Shown: positions 9,621 through 17,624 of the stretch, in pieces
Layout of the letters: each line of letters begins with the position of its first letter
How positions within the stretch are numbered: the stretch's first letter is position 1
DNA from: Bacteroidota bacterium
Lineage (GTDB): Bacteria > Bacteroidota > Bacteroidia > Chitinophagales > LD1
NCBI GenBank assembly: GCA_947476645.1
Contig: CANJRM010000009.1
Span: 1 to 64,000 of the forward strand
Length of the DNA: 64,000 nucleotides
Direction: 5' to 3'
Program-made: the position numbers and the translations under genes
Notes under the pieces: generated by a model
Told to the model about the DNA's origin: nothing
The model's database searches: none
The model's input: only the letters and a program-made list of their open reading frames with translations

Positions 9621-9677
9621 CCCCTAAATCCCTTAAGGTGGGTGATTTTAGGTTCATGCTTTTTTTATTTTTAGCAC

Positions 9678-10727
9678 GTGAGCCAAAACGAACAGAAAAT
9701 AAATTTATGGAAAATCCTGCTTCCGGTTTCTATAGGTGTTAGTGTTTCGATTTATCTCATTGTCACCAACCTTAATTTTGAAGCGCTTCATTCCATTCAT
9801 GTTTCACAAAAGCTAATCATTGGTTTGGTGTTGGCAGCACTTACGGTAGTTAGCCGCGATGCAGCGTTTATGTATAAAATACGTTTGAGCAGCGGCAATT
9901 TTTTAAGCTGGCGCAAAACTTTTCAAACCATTACCATGTGGGAGTTTGGCACTTGCATTACACCCAAAATAAGTGTAACGCCTTTTGTGCTTTATCTGTT
10001 TTTTAAAAGCGGAATGAGTTCGGGCAAAAGTGTGGCGGTGTTAATGCTCAATGGTTTTTTTGACAACCTCGCTTTTGTAGTAGTGTTTGGCATACTTTAT
10101 CTTCTTCTTGGAAATCAAATTCTCACGCTCTCTCCGCATTGTGCCGATTTAGACGGGCACGTAATTATGCAGGGCATCAGAAGTTTTGCGGACTATGCCT
10201 GGATTGGTTACCTGCTTATTCTTTCGGCTTGTATTTTTCTAGGCACAGCGCTTTTCATACTTCCTCATGCAACAAAAAAACTGTTTCATCAATTAGCTGA
10301 AATGAAATTTCTTGCACGGTTTAAAAACAAAATCATTTTTATAGGCGATGAAATTGAACTCACCGCCAAGGAGTTTAAAAACAAACCGTTTTCATTTTGG
10401 GTAAAGATGTCAATAGCCACGCTTATTAACTGGGTGAGCCGCTATCTTTTAGCCGTGTCATTGTTCTATGCTTTTGCTGTGACCGATTTTAGTTTTCTCA
10501 CTGCGCTTTCGCGCCAGTATGTGCTTTGGATTTTCACGAGCATTCCTTCCACACCGGGAGCCAGCGGAGTGGCGGAGCTTTCTTTCATTGCGCTCAATTG
10601 TGAGTTTATGCCCGTGGGTTTATCTGCCGCTATTGCTTTGGTGTGGCGGTTGTATTCTTACTACCTCTATTTAATTCTTGGAATGATTGTATTGCCGCGC
10701 TGGGCAAAACAGATTTCGGCAAAATAA
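9678..10727 (+). CDS. LPG synthase TM-region / AglD-like flippase-domain membrane protein
   Basis: A 349-residue integral membrane protein with about eight hydrophobic segments. It matches the UPF0104 / lysylphosphatidylglycerol-synthase transmembrane family (YbhN, AglD): the C-terminal signature SIPSTPGASGVAELSF is distinctive. Members move or modify lipids or lipid-linked sugars, but no soluble aminoacyl-transferase domain is fused here, so it is not an MprF synthase. The start is GTG 9678; no ATG lies nearby in frame before the first helix. It ends 3 bp before the convergent pseudouridine synthase gene. Specific function unknown. Confidence 0.78.
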   Translation: MSQNEQKINLWKILLPVSIGVSVSIYLIVTNLNFEALHSIHVSQKLIIGLVLAALTVVSRDAAFMYKIRLSSGNFLSWRKTFQTITMWEFGTCITPKISVTPFVLYLFFKSGMSSGKSVAVLMLNGFFDNLAFVVVFGILYLLLGNQILTLSPHCADLDGHVIMQGIRSFADYAWIGYLLILSACIFLGTALFILPHATKKLFHQLAEMKFLARFKNKIIFIGDEIELTAKEFKNKPFSFWVKMSIATLINWVSRYLLAVSLFYAFAVTDFSFLTALSRQYVLWIFTSIPSTPGASGVAELSFIALNCEFMPVGLSAAIALVWRLYSYYLYLILGMIVLPRWAKQISAK

Positions 10728-10730
10728 TTT

Positions 10731-11414
10731 CTACATCGCAAATGCCTTCCACACCACCTCATCAGGAACAGGCGCGGTGATTTCTATTTTTTCTTTTTTA
10801 ACCGGATGGATGAACTCTACTTTACGCGCATGCAAATGAATAAAGCCATCGCCATTGCCTCTGCGCGCTCCGTATTTTACATCGCCTTTAATAGGGCATT
10901 CCATTTTTGAAAGCTGTAAACGAATTTGATGATGCCTGCCCGTGAGCGGATTGATTTCGAGCAAATGATAGTTGTCAATACTCTTCAGCCATTTGTAATC
11001 CAATTCGCATTTTAGAGTTCCTTTCACTTCGGTATCATAAGCGTGCGACATGTTCTTCTTTTCGTTCTTCTTCAGCCAATGAACTAAATGTCCTTCCATC
11101 TTTTCGGGGCGGTTACCTACTACTGCCCAATACGTTTTCTTCACTTCCTTGCTCTTGAACATTTCATTTAAGCGAACCAACGCTTTACTCGTGCGCGCAA
11201 ATAAAACCACACCGCTCACGGGTCTGTCAATGCGATGACACACCCCCAGAAAAACTTCGCCTGGCTTTTCAAATTTGTGTGCGATGTATTCTTTCAAAAT
11301 TTGTTCGAGCGCAGCATCACCTTTTTTATCGGGCTGCACTAAAACACCAGCAGGTTTGTTCACCGCTATAATGTGGTTGTCTTCATACAAAATTTCGAGG
11401 TCGGTATATTCCAT
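10731..11414 (-). CDS. RluA-family pseudouridine synthase
   Basis: A 227-residue single-domain RluA-type pseudouridine synthase, which isomerises uridine in rRNA or tRNA. The catalytic aspartate is D63 in HRIDRPVSG; the PLTGRHHQIRLQLS block and the GARRGNGDGFIHLHA block follow as usual. It lacks the N-terminal S4 domain of RluC and RluD, so it belongs to the short group and its target base cannot be assigned. Start ATG 11412-11414 lies 4 bp below a good promoter box, so the mRNA may be leaderless or nearly so. Confidence 0.88.
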   Translation of the reverse strand: MEYTDLEILYEDNHIIAVNKPAGVLVQPDKKGDAALEQILKEYIAHKFEKPGEVFLGVCHRIDRPVSGVVLFARTSKALVRLNEMFKSKEVKKTYWAVVGNRPEKMEGHLVHWLKKNEKKNMSHAYDTEVKGTLKCELDYKWLKSIDNYHLLEINPLTGRHHQIRLQLSKMECPIKGDVKYGARRGNGDGFIHLHARKVEFIHPVKKEKIEITAPVPDEVVWKAFAM

Positions 11415-11418
11415 TAGG

Positions 11419-11448
11419 CGAAAGTAGATTTCCTGAAATAGAATTCAA
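11419..11448 (-). promoter_or_regulatory. Promoter of the pseudouridine synthase gene
   Basis: On the minus strand, TTG (11446-11448), a 19-bp spacer, and TACTTTCG (11419-11426) match the Bacteroidota TTG / TAnnTTTG promoter with one mismatch. The box is only 4 bp from the ATG, predicting a leaderless or very short leader transcript. Confidence 0.5.
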
Positions 11449-11498
11449 CGTCCTCGCAAATCTTCACTTCACAACATTTCTGTGCATTTGTCTTTGTC

Positions 11499-11526
11499 TA
11501 ACTACTAACTACTAACTACTAACTAC
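11499..11526 (+). repeat. Heptanucleotide microsatellite (TAACTAC)4
   Basis: Four perfect tandem copies of TAACTAC end 14 bp before the ATG of the arginase-fold gene. A perfect 7-bp repeat in the presumed 5' leader can change length by slippage and so alter spacing or translation. Confidence 0.95.
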
Positions 11527-11540
11527 TCTATCTTCATTTC

Positions 11541-12710
11541 ATGCTATACGAATTCCTTACTCCCATTGACAAGGATAATCTGCTCGAAGGCGCAGAACTG
11601 AATCCTGCACAACTCGGCAACTACATTTTTATTTGCGAAGGAAAGGAGCTTGACCTCAGTCAGTTTAACATTGCCTTGATTGGCGTGGCTGACGACCGCG
11701 GCAATGTTGCGAACGCAGGTTCTGCCAAAGCACCCGATTTAATTCGTAAAGAGTTTTACAAGCTCTACATGCCGCCTATCGAAAGAGAGTTTCGGTTTCT
11801 CGATTTGGGCAACATAACTCCCGGTGAAACTTCGCGCGATACTTATTTCGCGTTGGCATCGGTCATGCTCGAATTGATTACGCATAAAGTAATTCCCATC
11901 ATCATTGGTGGAAGCCACGATTTGAGTTTCGGGCAATACCTTGGTTACAAAAATCTGCAAACGCTTATCAATGTAGTGAACGTAGATGAGCGCATTGATA
12001 TGATTGAAGGCGAAAGCAAAAACATTGACAGCTCTAATTTTGTGATGAACATTTTTACGCATACACCTAATTACCTTTTCAATTATTCGCACCTCGGTTT
12101 TCAAACTTACCTCAACGATTCAAAAGCCATTGAAACTTTAGAGAGTTTAAATTTTGATTGTCACCGTCTGGGTTTGCTCCGCGCTAACATGGAAGAAGCT
12201 GAACCTATTTTGCGCGATGCCGATATGCTCACGATTGATATTTCTTCTGTTCGTCAGGCAGATGCGCCTGCTCATGCACACGCTTCACCAAACGGCTTTA
12301 CGGGCGAAGAGCTTTGCCAGATTACGCGCTATGCGGGCTTGAGCGATAAACTCACATCGCTCGGACTTTATGAAGTAAACCCCGGCTACGACAACAACCG
12401 ACAGACCACTCAATTAGTCGCGCAAATGATTTGGTATTTTATTGAAGGGTACTACAGCCGTGTGGGCGATTATCCGCTTACGCTTGATGAGCATTTGAAA
12501 TTTACGGTGCACCTGAACGATACCAATCATGAACTTATTTTCTGGAAGAGTAAAAAGACAGAGCGCTGGTGGATGGAACTTCCGTTTGGCGATGTGCAGC
12601 GTTTTGGCCGCCAGCAAATAGTGCCGTGCTCTATGCGCGATTACGATTTGGCTTCTACCGAAAATGAACTGCCCGACAGATGGATGAGGGCATATACAAA
12701 ACTTGTTTAG
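11541..12710 (+). CDS. Formimidoylglutamase/arginase-fold (ureohydrolase) protein with altered metal site
   Basis: A 389-residue ureohydrolase-fold protein, the type usually named formimidoylglutamase in Bacteroidota. Family Mn ligands retained are H126 (GGSHD), D149, D153 and D233. Two ligand positions are changed: the central His of the DAHxD motif is Arg (D149-E-R151-I-D153), and the second Asp of the SxDxDxxDP motif is Ser (D233-I-S235). The protein also has an N-terminal extension and a C-terminal part (about 290-389) that standard arginases lack. It may be a single-metal enzyme, have another activity, or be a non-catalytic relative. No histidine-degradation (hut) genes are next to it. 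Confidence 0.75.
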   Translation: MLYEFLTPIDKDNLLEGAELNPAQLGNYIFICEGKELDLSQFNIALIGVADDRGNVANAGSAKAPDLIRKEFYKLYMPPIEREFRFLDLGNITPGETSRDTYFALASVMLELITHKVIPIIIGGSHDLSFGQYLGYKNLQTLINVVNVDERIDMIEGESKNIDSSNFVMNIFTHTPNYLFNYSHLGFQTYLNDSKAIETLESLNFDCHRLGLLRANMEEAEPILRDADMLTIDISSVRQADAPAHAHASPNGFTGEELCQITRYAGLSDKLTSLGLYEVNPGYDNNRQTTQLVAQMIWYFIEGYYSRVGDYPLTLDEHLKFTVHLNDTNHELIFWKSKKTERWWMELPFGDVQRFGRQQIVPCSMRDYDLASTENELPDRWMRAYTKLV

Positions 12711-12757
12711 AATAGAATTTGGTGGCTGTTGTTGTATTCACTTCTGCATTCTGCAAT

Positions 12758-12825
12758 CGTTAATCTGCAATCGCAAATAATAAAAAACTGATTAGCGAAC
12801 AACGATTAACGATTGCAGATTAACG
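12758..12825. repeat. 16-bp inverted repeat between convergent genes
   Basis: CGTTAATCTGCAATCG at 12758-12773 is exactly complementary to 12810-12825, with an AT-rich 36-base loop. CTGCAATCG and its complement recur inside and next to the arms. It lies between the converging arginase-fold and lipoprotein genes and could end both transcripts or be a mobile repeat relic; it lacks a T tract right after the stem. Confidence 0.6.
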
Positions 12826-12839
12826 AAGTAAAAAATTCG

Positions 12840-13370
12840 TTACTCCACCTTCCTTCCCTTCGCTACGTGTTGCTTCACTTCCATTTGGTCAATTTTGCGA
12901 AGGTCAACTAAGAGCACTGCGTATTTACTGTCGGGGTCGGTGTAGTATTCGTTGCCGGAGTAATGAACCTTACCCATTTCGTTTTTCCAGTCCGAAGCAA
13001 GAAGCACATATTTATCGCCCACATTCGGGTTGACTCCAAAGCTCAGGTATTTATCATCACCTATTTCGAAACTCACGAGCATTTTGTTCTCCTTGGGAAT
13101 ATCGGTCACCACACCTTTCGTTCCTGCCTGAATTAAAATCTCATCCACTTTTTTGCCGCGAATGGTTTTTATTTTTCCTCCTACAATTTCGGTTGAGCCC
13201 TCGGTGAGTTCGCGGTGCAGCACAATATCGCGCGAAACATAAAACTGAATGCGCTTCACCTGTTCGTTGCTCCAGTTGTGCTGCTTCTTCATAGCATCGG
13301 TATAAGGCACTAAATTTTTACACGAACCGAGAAGGGTAATAAGCGAGATGAAAAGAATAAGCTTTCGCAT
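12840..13370 (-). CDS. Hypothetical lipoprotein
   Basis: A 176-residue predicted lipoprotein of unknown function. Start ATG 13368-13370 gives the signal MRKLILFISLITLLGSC with the lipidated Cys at 17; an in-frame upstream ATG at 13397 would add nine residues ahead of the signal and is less likely. The mature part begins KNLVPYTDAM and is a mixed alpha/beta domain with no motif I recognise; the phrase FYVSRDIVLHREL followed by a basic beta-rich segment is notable. It follows the M43 protease gene on the same strand across a 72-bp gap, so the two may be co-transcribed. Confidence 0.8.
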   Translation of the reverse strand: MRKLILFISLITLLGSCKNLVPYTDAMKKQHNWSNEQVKRIQFYVSRDIVLHRELTEGSTEIVGGKIKTIRGKKVDEILIQAGTKGVVTDIPKENKMLVSFEIGDDKYLSFGVNPNVGDKYVLLASDWKNEMGKVHYSGNEYYTDPDSKYAVLLVDLRKIDQMEVKQHVAKGRKVE

Positions 13371-13442
13371 AGTTGAGTTTTTTATCGTCAGTTCCAATTA
13401 CAGTGCCAACTGAGAACTACGATAGGCGAACTACGCTAAAGT

Positions 13443-15530
13443 TTATTTCGCTAAAGAGAATTTTAGAGTTTTTTCTGAATGTGCAGTTTGCAGGCGAACA
13501 AAGTAAATGCCCTGTGCCTGTGCCGATAAATCAATTTGCGAAACGCCTTGTGGTGAATGATTGAACTCCTTCGAATAAATTTCTTCACCCAAAACGTTCA
13601 TCACTTTCAGCAAAGTTTTTTCGTTGCTGCCCGTAGCATAATTCACAAACAGAATTCCTGAAGTAGGATTCGGGTAAACCGAGAAATGAAAGATGTCGTT
13701 GGTTTTATCTTCTACTGCTAATTCTGTTTGTTCCAAAACTTCGAAACGGTCTATGCCGCCTTCTACCACATTCGAAGTACTCGAAGCCAGTTCATTTACA
13801 TCAATCAAAACGCGCATGCTTGAACCAAGCGCAATGAAATCTAAAATGCGGAAAGTCTTTTGTGTCCATGAATTAGTTGGTGCATCAAGCGATGTAATAT
13901 TTTCTACCGTTACGGTTGTTGGCCCAACAGTGCTGTTAATCTTCACCGTCATATTATCATCGGGTGCCGTACCGCCATCATAGAACCAACGCGTGTAACG
14001 CAGGTAAGGGTTAGTGTAACCCGTTAAATCCATAGCCGGAGAAATTAAGGTTACTGTTCCGGCATCTACATCATCGTTAATAGCCAGACCACCTGTGTTG
14101 CCCGTTACAAAACATTTCAAACCGTAATCATCGGTTAAATCAATGGCAGGATTCGATTGGTCGCCCTGATAACTGGTGCCTAACGGTATTGCACGCGTGA
14201 ACGCACCGCCTGTGGCAGTGGCGCTTGTGGTCCAGTTATAGTTCATTAAAAAATCATCATAGTAATGATGGTTCTGAATAGGAATAACCAATTGCGGTGA
14301 AGCGGAAGTGTAAAAAGTATTGAGCTTAAACTGATTGGTCATGTATCCCCACTTGCCGGCATACACATCGTAGCTGCCTTCGTTAAAACCGTTGATGGTG
14401 TAAAAACCATTGGCATCAGCTATTACTTCAAAATCATTTTGCCCGTCAAAAAAAACTTTGGCGTTTGGCACACCTAAAGTAGTGGTGGCATCCACCACCT
14501 GTCCGCTGTAATTCCAAATGTGGGTGGCAGCTGTGCATCCTAAACTCGACTGAATTGACAAGCGCGAAGTGCTGAGCACTGCGCGCATTTCGTTACACTG
14601 GTCGTGGGTGAACAAATGCATTTGGTCATCATCGGCATAGTCCATGTAGTTCATCCACATATCGTATTCATCAACCGGTGTTTCGTGGCAACTGTTCTGC
14701 ACCAGGTTCGGCACACCAAAAGTTGCTTCTGCAGTTGGAGGCGTGTCGCACATCTGGTCGCCTTCGAGCGCGCAGGTTTGCGGAGTCATACCCACACAGC
14801 TATCCTGAAACGTGTGATACAAACCGAGCCAATGCCCCACTTCATGCACGCAAGTGCGGCCAAGAGTATCAGGTGAATTGTAAGGATTGCCATGGATTTT
14901 TCCTACGTGGCGAAAATCTAAAACCACCCCGTCCTGATTATCGGGAAACATACCCGGTGGCGTAGCATAACCGAGCAAAACACTTCCGAGGTTAGAAGTC
15001 CAGATGTTTAAGTATTTGTTTTTATCCCACTGGGTAGCGGGTTTAATATTGGTATCGAAGTTGGAAGTAACGGCATATAGATGGCGCGTGATTCCGCTCG
15101 AAGGGTTTCCCGCGGCATCAAATTTTGCGAGGCAAAACTCCACCTGAATATCTGCCTGACGACCATGAAACCAATTCGGAATTAAAACAGTATCGGCATT
15201 GCGCAAACGGTAACACTCATTGAGAACCGCTATCTGCGAAATAATTTGTGTGCTGTCTATATTATATGCGGTGCCTATTGCCTGCCCGCTATGAATAACG
15301 TGAAACACCACGGGTATAGTGACAATCTCATTGCGGCTATCGCGGCTCGAATTGTTACTTATATAATTGAACACATCTTCGCGGCTTTGCTGATAACGCG
15401 CCAATGCTTCGGGATGCTGCAAAAGATACTCCTGCATTTTGGTTTGGGTAGCGCAACGCTCATCGGTTTGCGCAAACAACATTATTTGAGAAAGAATAAA
15501 ACAGGTAGCAAAAGCAAGTTTCAATTTCAT
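13443..15530 (-). CDS. Secreted M43 (pappalysin-type) metalloprotease with T9SS sorting domain
   Basis: A 695-residue secreted zinc protease. Signal peptide 1-20 ends LFAQ. The catalytic domain spans about 55-325: zinc motif HEVGHWLGLYHTF near 229-241 and a Met-turn in MNYMDY, both typical of M43 (cytophagalysin/ulilysin relatives). A carboxypeptidase-regulatory-like beta domain (about 340-400) and a jelly-roll-like region follow. The last 75 residues are a type A T9SS C-terminal sorting domain: VYPNPTSGIL, then LKVMNVLGEEIY and AQGIYFVRL. It should be exported through the T9SS and released or anchored at the cell surface. Degrades proteins; substrate unknown. Confidence 0.93.
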   Translation of the reverse strand: MKLKLAFATCFILSQIMLFAQTDERCATQTKMQEYLLQHPEALARYQQSREDVFNYISNNSSRDSRNEIVTIPVVFHVIHSGQAIGTAYNIDSTQIISQIAVLNECYRLRNADTVLIPNWFHGRQADIQVEFCLAKFDAAGNPSSGITRHLYAVTSNFDTNIKPATQWDKNKYLNIWTSNLGSVLLGYATPPGMFPDNQDGVVLDFRHVGKIHGNPYNSPDTLGRTCVHEVGHWLGLYHTFQDSCVGMTPQTCALEGDQMCDTPPTAEATFGVPNLVQNSCHETPVDEYDMWMNYMDYADDDQMHLFTHDQCNEMRAVLSTSRLSIQSSLGCTAATHIWNYSGQVVDATTTLGVPNAKVFFDGQNDFEVIADANGFYTINGFNEGSYDVYAGKWGYMTNQFKLNTFYTSASPQLVIPIQNHHYYDDFLMNYNWTTSATATGGAFTRAIPLGTSYQGDQSNPAIDLTDDYGLKCFVTGNTGGLAINDDVDAGTVTLISPAMDLTGYTNPYLRYTRWFYDGGTAPDDNMTVKINSTVGPTTVTVENITSLDAPTNSWTQKTFRILDFIALGSSMRVLIDVNELASSTSNVVEGGIDRFEVLEQTELAVEDKTNDIFHFSVYPNPTSGILFVNYATGSNEKTLLKVMNVLGEEIYSKEFNHSPQGVSQIDLSAQAQGIYFVRLQTAHSEKTLKFSLAK

Positions 15531-15613
15531 AGGTATCGCGTTCTTATAAAAGAAAGACGAATGTAGAAGAATTTGGTTGCCGCTAAAGGCGGGTGTTGCA
15601 GATGAAAAAAGAT

Positions 15614-15661
15614 GTCAGGCTGAGCTTGTCGAAGCACACCCTTCGACAAGCTCAGGGTGAC
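15614..15661. repeat. REP-like palindrome, copy 1
   Basis: CTGAGCTTGTCGAAG (15620-15634) pairs with CTTCGACAAGCTCAG (15641-15655) around a 6-base loop; outer bases extend the stem with two mismatches. The same 15-base arm recurs in a perfect form at 61175-61223, so it is a dispersed repeat. It lies between two minus-strand genes. Confidence 0.9.
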
Positions 15662-15708
15662 ATTTGTCTTTTGTATTCCATTCCGAATTCTGCATTCCGC
15701 ATTCCAAA

Positions 15709-16107
15709 TTACACAATGCGGTTTCCGTCTTTATCAAACACCTGCATTTTGTCTTCGCGGTGTTCGTGTTTAATGGTGAGGCGTTCAAAAATGCCGTTGA
15801 TGATAGAAAGCAGAATGCTGAAAAAAAGCGCCTGCCAAAAACTTGCTACGGCAAAATCGGGTGCAAGAATCCAGGCAGCTACTTCAATGATTAAAGCATT
15901 GATGACAAGCAGAAACAAACCCAGCGAAAAAATAGTGGCGGGAATGGTGAGCAATACCAACAGCGGTTTAAGCGATACGTTCAATACCGAAAGCAAAGCG
16001 GCAAGAATAAGCGCGTAAAGAAAATTTTCAATGTGCACGCCCGGCAAAATATAAGCGGTAAGCACCACCGCAATGGCATTGAGAAAAAGTTTGATGAAGT
16101 AGTTCAT
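15709..16107 (-). CDS. Phage-holin-4-superfamily (DUF360) membrane protein
   Basis: A 132-residue membrane protein with four hydrophobic helices and a charged tail (KHEHREDKMQVFDKDGNRIV). It matches the small family named phage holin 4 superfamily/DUF360, which is common in bacterial chromosomes and is usually not a phage gene. Start ATG 16105-16107 places the first helix at the N-terminus (MNYFIKLFLNAIAVV); an upstream in-frame ATG adds eight unlikely residues. A perfect minus-7 box, TATTTTTG, is on the minus strand at 16129-16136. Function unknown; no phage genes are nearby. Confidence 0.8.
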   Translation of the reverse strand: MNYFIKLFLNAIAVVLTAYILPGVHIENFLYALILAALLSVLNVSLKPLLVLLTIPATIFSLGLFLLVINALIIEVAAWILAPDFAVASFWQALFFSILLSIINGIFERLTIKHEHREDKMQVFDKDGNRIV

Positions 16108-16141
16108 ATTGGTATGACGATGAAGAGGCAAAAATAATTTA

Positions 16142-16170
16142 TTGCAGAATAAAAAAGCCGCCTATCTTTG
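16142..16170 (+). promoter_or_regulatory. Promoter of the Cys-repeat lipoprotein gene
   Basis: TTG (16142-16144), an 18-bp spacer and a perfect TATCTTTG box (16163-16170), a complete match to the Bacteroidota consensus. The TTG start codon follows 19 bp later. The overlapping minus-strand box at 16129-16136 makes this a divergent control region. Confidence 0.65.
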
Positions 16171-16189
16171 GAAGCATTAAACACAAGGC

Positions 16190-16966
16190 TTGAAAAACCC
16201 TATTCTCCTTTTACTGTGCCTTTATATAATGACAGGTTTAAGTTGCTGTAAAAAAGCAAATGAAACAGTTGACACCTGCCATGACGGAGTGCGTAATCAA
16301 ATTGAAACAGGAATAGATTGTGGAGGGCCTTGCGCTCCTTGCGTTAGTTGTACTGACGGTATAAAAAACGGAGATGAAACAGGGATTGATTGTGGTGGGC
16401 ATTGCTCTGCTTGTCCTACCTGTTTTGATGGGTTAAAAAATCAGGGAGAAACCGGAATTGATTGCGGTGGTCCTTGTGCCGAATGCGCTGGTTGTTCCGA
16501 TGGTATAAAAAACGGAAACGAAACAAATATTGATTGCGGAGGTTCGTGCCAACCTTGTGCAACCTGTGCAGACGGCATTAGAAATAATGGTGAAACTGGA
16601 ATTGATTGTGGTGGGCCTTGTAGTCCTTGTCCTCCTCCTTTTAACCCTTATTTTTTTACAGACTCAGTAGTTGGAAATTATTTGGTTTCGGGAACGCACA
16701 ATGTTTGGCAAATGGGATACGGTGGAACTATAGATACTCTTACAAACGTTATCATCTCTATACAAAAATATGATTCAGTATCTGTTGTATATGATAGCAA
16801 AGTCTTTATTTACTCTCCTTCACTGAGTGTTTCGACATATTGTTTCACATGGTGGGGTAGAATGGATTTCACTAAAACCGATATAGATGCTATCAGTATC
16901 TCAACGCACTACGGTGGCATGGGCGGTGGAGATGACTATTATCTCCACGGCAGAAAAATCCACTAA
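16190..16966 (+). CDS. Lipoprotein with five Cys-rich DGxxNxxETxIDCGG repeats
   Basis: A 258-residue predicted lipoprotein. The signal MKNPILLLLCLYIMTGLSC ends in a Cys at 19; the start is TTG 16190, 19 bp below a perfect promoter. Residues about 28-152 hold five tandem units of 24-25 residues with the pattern C-x-D-G-x-x-N-x-x-E-T-x-I-D-C-G-G-x-C-x-x-C, four Cys per unit, probably disulphide-bonded or Ca-binding. After a Pro-rich joint (PCPPPFNP) comes a unique C-terminal beta domain of about 100 residues that I do not recognise. Such repeats occur in Bacteroidota and myxobacterial surface proteins; function unknown. The next gene starts 3 bp after its stop. Confidence 0.82.
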   Translation: MKNPILLLLCLYIMTGLSCCKKANETVDTCHDGVRNQIETGIDCGGPCAPCVSCTDGIKNGDETGIDCGGHCSACPTCFDGLKNQGETGIDCGGPCAECAGCSDGIKNGNETNIDCGGSCQPCATCADGIRNNGETGIDCGGPCSPCPPPFNPYFFTDSVVGNYLVSGTHNVWQMGYGGTIDTLTNVIISIQKYDSVSVVYDSKVFIYSPSLSVSTYCFTWWGRMDFTKTDIDAISISTHYGGMGGGDDYYLHGRKIH

Positions 16967-16969
16967 GTT

Positions 16970-17332
16970 CTGAAGCCCACCTCTTCCCTTCTCCTTTTAC
17001 TCCTCACCGCTTTTTTGTGCAGTTGCGAAACGCGTAACACGCCCGCGCCACAAACTCAAACACCTGCACACGAATTAATTTATACCAAACACGCGCGCTG
17101 CCGCATGCAGTGCCGCCATATTGATGCGCAGGAAATTGAGGAAATAATTTCGGCTGATAACATCAACGAAAGAAAAAGCAAACCCAACGATACTCCCTGC
17201 CCCAGTTATGCTTACGAAGGTTACAGTCACAACCACCAGCACCTGCGCATAGTAATTGCCAAATGCGATAATGCCTGGAAAGTGGTTACCTGCACAGATT
17301 TGGAAAATGAGTTTGAATGCGATTGTAAGTAA
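16970..17332 (+). CDS. Small lipoprotein with DUF4258-like domain, probable CTG start
   Basis: The clear mature domain (about residues 32-115; TKHARCRMQCRHI, then HLRIVIAKC and WKVVTC) resembles DUF4258, a small RNase-toxin-like fold of unknown function, with extra cysteines. The first canonical start in frame is TTG 17015, which would begin at the lipobox itself. Reading back to CTG 16970 gives K-P-T-S-S, then LLLLLLTAFLCSC, a complete lipoprotein signal; no ATG, GTG or TTG lies between. The upstream stop is in the same frame with only 3 bases between, so translation may be coupled, or one base may have been misread. Length 120 codons if CTG is used. Confidence 0.65.
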   Translation: MKPTSSLLLLLLTAFLCSCETRNTPAPQTQTPAHELIYTKHARCRMQCRHIDAQEIEEIISADNINERKSKPNDTPCPSYAYEGYSHNHQHLRIVIAKCDNAWKVVTCTDLENEFECDCK

Positions 17333-17393
17333 GGAGCTTTAATCCTATAAGTGAGCTTCTCCTGTCTGCTTATCTTAAATAGTCTGTATCCTA

Positions 17394-17624
17394 TAAGCAT
17401 AACTAACTATTATGTAATCCAAAGTAATTATTATATAATCAGAAGTAATTATTATCTATTCAAAACTAAGTATTAACTAAGCATTTACAATAATTAATTT
17501 ATAACAAGTGTATATTAAGTAATCAAAACAATATATTATTGCTTCTAAAGTTTGTATTATTTCTTCTAAAGTAATTATTTTTTAAGCATCTATTTCTATT
17601 ATGCAACCACAAATAGACATTTGC
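17394..17624. repeat. 21-bp periodic array A (AT-rich, TAAT...ATTA units)
   Basis: Eleven consecutive units begin at 17394, 17415, 17436 and so on to 17604, always 21 bp apart. ATTA stands at unit positions 16-19 in nine of eleven and ATTT in the other two; TAAT or TAAG opens many units, so a unit is roughly TAAT-N11-ATTA, a dyad. The units at 17415 and 17436 are nearly identical; outer ones are more diverged. The array starts 62 bp after the stop of the small lipoprotein gene. It fills most of a 436-bp gap without coding signal. Confidence 0.82.

Noticed and set aside
9621-9677. Terminator after the TonB receptor gene
   Set aside because: The AT-rich stretch has no stable stem; only a T-rich run and a weak minus-7-like box were seen.
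15709-16107. Prophage or holin cassette
   Set aside because: The DUF360 family is a common chromosomal membrane protein and no endolysin, portal, capsid or integrase gene is near.
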